Origin: RYN-433 sp036558265
Lineage (GTDB): Bacteria > Planctomycetota > Phycisphaerae > Tepidisphaerales > Tepidisphaeraceae
Length of the DNA stretch: 18,363 bases
Reading direction: 5' to 3'
Assembly: GCA_036558265.1 (NCBI GenBank)
Contig: DATBFY010000481.1
Coordinates: forward strand, 1 to 18,363
Shown here: positions 13,831-18,363 of the stretch, piece by piece
Layout: each line of letters starts with the position of its first letter
Position numbering within the stretch: position 1 is the first letter of the stretch
Program-made: the position numbers and the translations under genes
Notes under the pieces: generated by a model
What the model saw: the letters and a program-made list of their open reading frames with translations, nothing else
Database searches by the model: none
Told to the model about the DNA's origin: nothing

Positions 13831-15261
13831 ATGCCATCGAGATATGCGACGCAATCTCTGGTCCTATTTGCCGGCCTGATCACTTCAAGCGGCTGTATCC
13901 CAAGGTCGCCGGTGCCCGATGCGGCCCTGGTCGCGCGTATCGAGCCGATCCTCGCCTCCGCCCCTGCGACCGTGGCGGTGTGCGTGATCGAGCTGCCCGC
14001 ACGTCGCGAGCTTTACGCCCGCGACGCCGACCGGCCGATGAGACCCGCCTCCAACCTCAAGCTCGTCACCGCCGCCGTCGCGCTGGATCGCTTCGGCCCC
14101 GATCACCGCTTTGAGACCCGGCTGGCCATTGCCGGCGACGACCTCTACCTGATCGGCGGGGGTGACCCGGGGCTGGGGGATCCGACGATCGCCGGATGGT
14201 CCGGGCACAAGCCGACCGACGATTTCGCAGCGTTCGCCGACGCCCTGCGCGCCCGCGGACTGACCCGCATCAAGGGCAACCTCTACTACGACGACCGCGC
14301 CCTCGACGAGCAGTGGACTCTGCCCACCTGGGACAAATCCTTCCGCGAGTACTGGTACGCCGCGCCCGTCGCGGGCCTGAACTTCAACGACAACTGCATG
14401 GACGTCACCGTCCACCCAACCACGCCCGGTCGGCCGGTGCGGTTCGAGGTCATGCCACCGACGGCCGGCCTGCACGTCATCAACCAGTGCGTCACGGGCG
14501 CGCAGCAGACCGCCGCGATTCATCGGGGCGCCTCGGGGTTCGATTACGTCATCACCGGCCAATGCGCCAGGACCGCAACGCTGGCGAGCAAGCCGGTGGA
14601 GAATCCCGGCGCGTTCACGGCCGACGCGTTCCGCACGTATCTGGGCTCGCGAGGCATCACGATCGATGGCCAAACGCTTCGCACACCGAGCCAGGTGAAC
14701 CCGCGCGACGTTCAGACGCTCGCCACCCACGGCACGTCGATGGCCGACCTGCTCAAGCGGATGAACAAGAGCTCGCAGAACTTCTTCGCCGAGGCGCTCG
14801 ACAAGCTCACGGGCCAAGCCACGACCGTGGCTGACGCGGAGAATCTGACGTCATGGCAACGAGGCGAACGCGGCGCGCGATCCTTCCTCGAGCGAAACGG
14901 GATCGACGCGAACGCCCTGCGGATGGCCGACGGCTCGGGCCTGTCGCGCGATGACCGCGTGACCGCCCGGTTGATGACCGACCTCCTGGCGGTGATGGCC
15001 GCTCACCCACACGCCGCGGTGTTCCGGGATTCGCTCCCCATCGCCGGCACGGACGGCACGCTGCGCAAGCGCCTGAGCGACCTCGCCGGCCGCATCCGGG
15101 CCAAGACCGGCTCGATCGGCGGGGTGCGGACGCTGTCGGGCTACGCGACGACCGTCGACGGGCGTGTGGTGGCGTTCAGTATCCTCGCCAACGACATCCA
15201 AGGCGACGATGACGACGTCCTCCAAACGATCGACGAAATCGCCCGCGCGATTGCCAAATGA
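13831..15261 (+). CDS. dacB: D-alanyl-D-alanine carboxypeptidase/endopeptidase, PBP4 family (peptidase S13)
   Basis: A 476-residue protein, the normal length for this family, acting on peptidoglycan stem peptides in the periplasm (removing the terminal D-Ala or cutting D-Ala-mDAP cross-links). The N-terminus has a hydrophobic stretch and SSGC (Cys22), a plausible lipobox, so it may be a lipoprotein rather than freely secreted. Catalytic motifs are all present: SxxK as SNLK (Ser74, Lys77), SxN as SQN (315-317) and KTG (425-427, in RAKTGSIGGV). Family segments LIGGGDPGL, GNLYYDDRALD and ADGSGLSRDD are also visible. No Shine-Dalgarno; TATAAG is 12 nt upstream. The stop lies four bases from the end of the convergent minus-strand gene. 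The symbol is by family, not by proven orthology. Confidence 0.93.
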   Translation: MPSRYATQSLVLFAGLITSSGCIPRSPVPDAALVARIEPILASAPATVAVCVIELPARRELYARDADRPMRPASNLKLVTAAVALDRFGPDHRFETRLAIAGDDLYLIGGGDPGLGDPTIAGWSGHKPTDDFAAFADALRARGLTRIKGNLYYDDRALDEQWTLPTWDKSFREYWYAAPVAGLNFNDNCMDVTVHPTTPGRPVRFEVMPPTAGLHVINQCVTGAQQTAAIHRGASGFDYVITGQCARTATLASKPVENPGAFTADAFRTYLGSRGITIDGQTLRTPSQVNPRDVQTLATHGTSMADLLKRMNKSSQNFFAEALDKLTGQATTVADAENLTSWQRGERGARSFLERNGIDANALRMADGSGLSRDDRVTARLMTDLLAVMAAHPHAAVFRDSLPIAGTDGTLRKRLSDLAGRIRAKTGSIGGVRTLSGYATTVDGRVVAFSILANDIQGDDDDVLQTIDEIARAIAK

Positions 15262-15265
15262 TCGC

Positions 15266-16558
15266 TCACGTTCCACGTGTGCCCGGAGCCCTTTGCTCCT
15301 CTTCGCGTCCCGAGGGAGAAGCGAGCGGAACGGACGCCTGTCCACCGACGGGCTGGGGTGAAGGTTCTGCCGGATTCACGCCGGAACTCGCCGCCACCAC
15401 GCCACGATCGTCCTTCCCGGTGTCGTTGCCTTCGCACCAGGAAACCATCACCTGCCAGAGCATATGGCAGACCCAATCGAGGTCCCGCCGTCCTTCTCCA
15501 GTAATCACATCCACCCACCGCCCGTCCGGCAGCCGCATGATGAGTTTCGCCCGCCCGCCAGGCTCGTCGCAGACGTCAAACCCCCGAACCTGCGCACACG
15601 CCCATTGCTCCTGGAGCGGTGAGAAGGGCGATTGCTCAGACAGGATCAACCGGCCACCCGAGATCGTAAGCGATTTCTTCCGCCTGAACCGATCGACGGT
15701 CCCGACCGCGAACACCCACACTGACAATGCTGCAGCCGCTACCCGGGCAACCGACCAGCCGAAGCCCGCCGGCGCGACGATGCCGGAATCCCGACGATGC
15801 TGAAACAACAGCCATTTCACCACGCCGGCAATTGCAATCGCCAGGGGGAGCAGACAGGCCGTCAGCCCGTTCACCGCCGGCGTTCGGAACGTGATCTGAT
15901 ACAACGCGGGCGCATACGCTACCCGCACGCGCCGGCTCGGTCCGCGGACTTCAAACGTCGAGCGCGGGCCGGGCGGCCGCGGCAACCCAAGCCGATCGCA
16001 AAGCGCGTCCGCCGCCGCCCCGACCTGCGCTTCGGGCCCCCGATGCAATCTGCATCCCTGACCGTCGTAGAACCATAGTTCGAGCGACGCCTCCCGCTGC
16101 AACGCCTCGTTCCGTCCGGCCGACCGAAGCTGGAGTCCGGCGATCGATGCACGCGACCACTCGTGCCGTCCGAGTTGGTCACCGTTGCGCCGCGTATACA
16201 CGACTTGCCGATCCGTCACCTCGATCGTCACCGGGAACGCGATCTCCAGCAGGCGCCGCCCCAGCGTCACCGCGCCGCCAACCGCCGCCAGCACCAGCCC
16301 GATACCGGCGAACAAGCGGACAAATTCGGTCCGGTTGTCGGCCGAGAACCAGAGATATCCGCCGACGATTGCCACGCCTACCAGTGCCGCCATCATCGTC
16401 AGCGCCCGCAGGAGCCTCCGCCGCGTCGCCGTCAACGTAATCAACAGCCCCGAATCACGTGGTTCGATGCGAACGCCGTCCGGGGTCGCTGTCGGCGCGT
16501 ACTCCAACATAGCCGGCGGTGGTGCCAAGGCCCCAGTGTCGGGTATCTGGTCAGTCAT
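15266..16558 (-). CDS. Four-TM membrane protein of unknown function
   Basis: A 430-residue protein from the ATG at 16558; a TTG at 16606 in the same frame would overlap the upstream gene and lacks support. It has a duplicated layout: TM pair (about 49-71 and 80-100), a soluble domain (about 105-200) starting FPVTIEVTDRQVVYTRRNGD, a second TM pair (about 229-252 and 268-288), and a second soluble domain (about 292-375) starting KKSLTISGGRLILSEQSP. The strand-rich soluble parts just after TM pairs recall bacterial PH-like (YdbS/YdbT) domains, but that is a guess. The last 40 or so residues are Pro/Ser/Gly-rich and coincide with repeat-like DNA. A TAGTAT 10 nt upstream could give its own near-leaderless message, besides read-through from the LD-carboxypeptidase gene 37 nt upstream. 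Confidence 0.75.
   Translation of the reverse strand: MTDQIPDTGALAPPPAMLEYAPTATPDGVRIEPRDSGLLITLTATRRRLLRALTMMAALVGVAIVGGYLWFSADNRTEFVRLFAGIGLVLAAVGGAVTLGRRLLEIAFPVTIEVTDRQVVYTRRNGDQLGRHEWSRASIAGLQLRSAGRNEALQREASLELWFYDGQGCRLHRGPEAQVGAAADALCDRLGLPRPPGPRSTFEVRGPSRRVRVAYAPALYQITFRTPAVNGLTACLLPLAIAIAGVVKWLLFQHRRDSGIVAPAGFGWSVARVAAAALSVWVFAVGTVDRFRRKKSLTISGGRLILSEQSPFSPLQEQWACAQVRGFDVCDEPGGRAKLIMRLPDGRWVDVITGEGRRDLDWVCHMLWQVMVSWCEGNDTGKDDRGVVAASSGVNPAEPSPQPVGGQASVPLASPSGREEEQRAPGTRGT
15295..15370. repeat. Repeat-like element within the membrane protein's 3' end
   Basis: CTTCGCGTCCCGAGGGAGAAG (a stem around GAG) followed by GGGCTGGGGTGAAGGTTC resembles dispersed intergenic elements of the type CCCGAGGGAGAG...GGGCTGGGGTGAGGGT common in GC-rich bacterial genomes. 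It encodes the Pro/Ser-rich tail of the minus-strand protein. Recognition is from memory of the general pattern, and only one copy is in the window. Confidence 0.4.
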
Positions 16559-16568
16559 GTAATTGGGA

Positions 16569-16574
16569 ATACTA
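16569..16574 (-). promoter_or_regulatory. -10 like TAGTAT before four-TM protein
   Basis: On the minus strand TAGTAT ends 10 nt before the ATG at 16558, inside an AT-rich patch between two GC-rich genes. It would allow independent expression of the last gene of the run. Confidence 0.35.
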
Positions 16575-16595
16575 CCGTTATTCGTCCGCCGGGCG

Positions 16596-17567
16596 TCACC
16601 GCTCAACCCAATCCCACTCGCTCAACTCAAACTCCCCCTCGCGCCCCACGCGATACGTCGCCCCCAGCGGCAACGGCGCGAAGTTTGGCCCGTGACCCAC
16701 CGGCAACCCCATTGCCACGGGAACTTCCAGCGTCCCGAAGATCTCCGCCGCCGCCTCCGCCCACGTGAACGACCGCCGCAGCGGCGCCTTCGTGTCCCCC
16801 GGCCCGCGCACGATGTGCACTGCGTCATCCTCACAGTTCGTGAAATCGCCCAGGATCACCGCCCGCGCGCCGTCGAGCAGCCCGGCCTGGCGAACCTGGG
16901 TCAACATTCGATCCAGGCGGTAGAACCGCTCGCCGATGTCTTCGAAGAATACGATCCGTCCCGCCCCCGCCGTCGGCGCGAACGGCGTTCCCACTACCGA
17001 TGCCCACAGCGCCAGGTTTCCGCCCACCAGTTCCGCCTGCACCTCCTGGGCGGGCGGCGCGTTCAACCACCGCAAGAGCCGCGCGCCCCATGCGGGTCCC
17101 GGATGCTTGCCGCGCACGAGGTCCAGGAGCGCCCGCCAATGCCCCGCGTCATACGCGCCGAAGTTCGGCGCCGACGGCATCGGCGCGTGAAGGGTTGCCC
17201 AGCCCCAGCGCCGCCGCGCGAACTCGTGCAGCACCGTCACATCGGAGTATCCGACCAGCAGCTTGCGCCCTGCCGGCGGCCCCTGCTCGCGCGTCCACTG
17301 ATCCAGCAGCGGCAGGGTCCGCGCCGCCCCGTAGCCGCCGCGCGCCATCCACACGACGTCAGATCGATGACCGTTCGCCGCCCGCCAGATCGCCTGGGCG
17401 CGGTGCTCGTCCTGGCCCGCGTAGGTGAAATGCGCCTCGAAGCATTGCGGATCAAGATTGACTTCGAACCCCTCGCCACGTAGCCGATCGACCCCCGCCT
17501 CAAGCTCGACACGCGGCACCACCGACGACCCCGCCACCACATCGATCGTCCGCACCCGATCGCTCAC
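16596..17567 (-). CDS. ldcA: LD-carboxypeptidase, peptidase family S66 (LdcA/MccF type)
   Basis: A 323-residue cytoplasmic serine peptidase, full length for S66. Known members cut the L,D bond between mDAP and D-Ala of recycled murein tetrapeptides (LdcA) or related amide bonds (MccF). The Ser-Glu-His triad is visible: Ser108 in LLVGYSDVTVLHEF, Glu209 in IVFFEDIGE, and His292 in GLPVGHGPNFAPLPLG. MARGGYGAARTLPLLD and AELVGGNLALWASVVGTPF are also characteristic. The GTG start overlaps the stop of the upstream symporter gene by four bases (GTGA), so the two are translationally coupled. This context suggests processing of an imported or recycled peptide; LdcA versus MccF-like specificity cannot be settled from sequence alone. 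Confidence 0.92.
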   Translation of the reverse strand: MSDRVRTIDVVAGSSVVPRVELEAGVDRLRGEGFEVNLDPQCFEAHFTYAGQDEHRAQAIWRAANGHRSDVVWMARGGYGAARTLPLLDQWTREQGPPAGRKLLVGYSDVTVLHEFARRRWGWATLHAPMPSAPNFGAYDAGHWRALLDLVRGKHPGPAWGARLLRWLNAPPAQEVQAELVGGNLALWASVVGTPFAPTAGAGRIVFFEDIGERFYRLDRMLTQVRQAGLLDGARAVILGDFTNCEDDAVHIVRGPGDTKAPLRRSFTWAEAAAEIFGTLEVPVAMGLPVGHGPNFAPLPLGATYRVGREGEFELSEWDWVER

Positions 17568-18363
17568 CGCCGATACCCCACCTCAACGGCGGCCGGTTGC
17601 GCCTCGCCCGCACCGTTCCCCCCGCGCATCGCCATCGGCCGATCATCCCCCGCGTGCGCCTGCGCCGCCTTGTGCCGCGCCGCCGCCAGCACCGCGCCGG
17701 GCGTGCGAAACAACAACCCCACCGCCAGCGTGATGATCGCGCCGAACATCGCGAACCACGGCCACTTCACCGCCGGGAACCAGTCCGGCGGCTTGAACAT
17801 CGGCGCTTGCCCCCGCGGCACGGGGTGCAGGATGTTCGCCACCTCCACGTGCTGCCCGCTGATGAAGAAGATCCCCACCAGGCCCAACGTGATCGCGAGC
17901 ATGTTCCCCGCGTCCGACCCGCGGTTGCGCGTGAACATGCCGATCAGGAACACCCCCAGCATCGGCCCGAGGAACAGCCCCGCGATCCCGATCACGAACG
18001 GGATGATCCGGAAATCCGGATTGGTCACCTTCACGTACGCCGATCCGATCGCGATCACCACCATCAGCACCGCGAAGACGGCGGTGAAGACGCGCGCCGC
18101 CCCCACGTAGTGCTGCTCGCTCCGCCCGCGCGCCAGGTACGGGATGTACCAGTCATTGGTGAAGCTCGTCGCCAGCGCGTTGAGCGCCGCCGACAGCGAC
18201 CCCATCGCCGTCGCGAACACCCCCGCCAGCACGATCCCGCGCACGCCCAGCGGCATCACCTTGATGATGTAATCGCTGAACACGTCGGCATTGTCCGCCG
18301 GCCTCAACTCCGGACGCTGATGGTAGAACGCGACCAGCAGCACCCCGATGAAGGCGAACCCCG
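17564..18363 (-). CDS. Sodium/solute symporter (SSS family), C-terminal part
   Basis: The frame is open to the right edge, so the N-terminal part lies outside; 265 residues are seen. The conserved SSS segment LAGVFATAMGSLSAALNALATSFTNDWY is followed by several TM helices (VFTAVFAVLMVVIAIGSAYV; IIPFVIGIAGLFLGPMLGVF; MLAITLGLVGIFFISG; WFAMFGAIITLAVGLLF) and a hydrophilic tail of about 40 residues. The family couples Na+ to uptake of sugars, amino acids, sialic acid and other solutes. The substrate here is unknown; coupling to the LD-carboxypeptidase gene hints at a muropeptide-derived or related compound. An apparent GTG at 18343 is internal, not the true start. Confidence 0.9.
   Translation of the reverse strand, partial: GFAFIGVLLVAFYHQRPELRPADNADVFSDYIIKVMPLGVRGIVLAGVFATAMGSLSAALNALATSFTNDWYIPYLARGRSEQHYVGAARVFTAVFAVLMVVIAIGSAYVKVTNPDFRIIPFVIGIAGLFLGPMLGVFLIGMFTRNRGSDAGNMLAITLGLVGIFFISGQHVEVANILHPVPRGQAPMFKPPDWFPAVKWPWFAMFGAIITLAVGLLFRTPGAVLAAARHKAAQAHAGDDRPMAMRGGNGAGEAQPAAVEVGYRR

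Overview
The window is GC-rich and densely coded, and reads as chromosome of a planctomycete, most likely class Phycisphaerae. Three things suggest this: a secreted RTX-repeat protein opening with the planctomycete LEPR-type motif (FETLEARRLL), a small membrane protein ending in the zinc ribbon CRTCGYDLRATPHRCPECG that I recognise from many planctomycete paralogues, and weak Shine-Dalgarno usage. I see no rRNA, tRNA, CRISPR array, transposase or phage gene. The taxonomic call is inference from these families.

Layout. (1) 1-1289, minus: N-terminal part of a membrane sensor kinase (single propeller repeat, Y_Y_Y domain, TM, two PAS domains), cut by the left edge. (2) 1315-7535, plus: an envelope cluster of two small lipoproteins, then an alpha/beta-hydrolase lipoprotein (DUF900-like), a DUF4105 membrane protein, a DUF3313 lipoprotein and a DUF2254 membrane protein. 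(3) 7796-8701, plus: the LEPR/RTX secreted protein. (4) 8810-9193, minus: a small STAS-like protein. (5) 9478-13076, plus: a zinc-ribbon membrane protein, a 506-nt gap, and a CopA-type copper ATPase; an approximately 85-nt dispersed repeat lies ahead of each gene. (6) 13236-13682, plus: an extremely acidic protein, closed by a hairpin. (7) 13831-15261, plus: a PBP4-family D-Ala-D-Ala carboxypeptidase, converging on (8) a minus-strand run of Na+/solute symporter (cut by the right edge), LD-carboxypeptidase S66 and a four-TM membrane protein.

The most interesting signal is an 18-bp interrupted palindrome, ATTGGAC-CAAA-GTCCAAT, found three times (1315, 2632, 7516), always in the same orientation. 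Each copy is followed after 22-23 nt by a TAnnnT hexamer (TAGCCT, TATCGT, TAACGT), and each lies ahead of plus-strand genes for exported or envelope proteins. This geometry, with the operator centre near -42 to -44 of the predicted start, is what an activator-dependent promoter looks like. I infer a small regulon covering the lipoprotein cluster and the RTX protein. The half-site resembles boxes of NarL/FixJ-type response regulators, and the sensor kinase lies next to the first copy, so it is a candidate input.

How the genes may work together: regions 2 and 3 look like a co-regulated envelope or surface programme of mostly uncharacterised lipoproteins. Regions 7 and 8 share a peptidoglycan theme (PBP4 carboxypeptidase; LD-carboxypeptidase translationally coupled to a Na+-symporter), consistent with muropeptide processing and uptake. 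The copper ATPase appears to stand alone, without a recognisable regulator or chaperone here.
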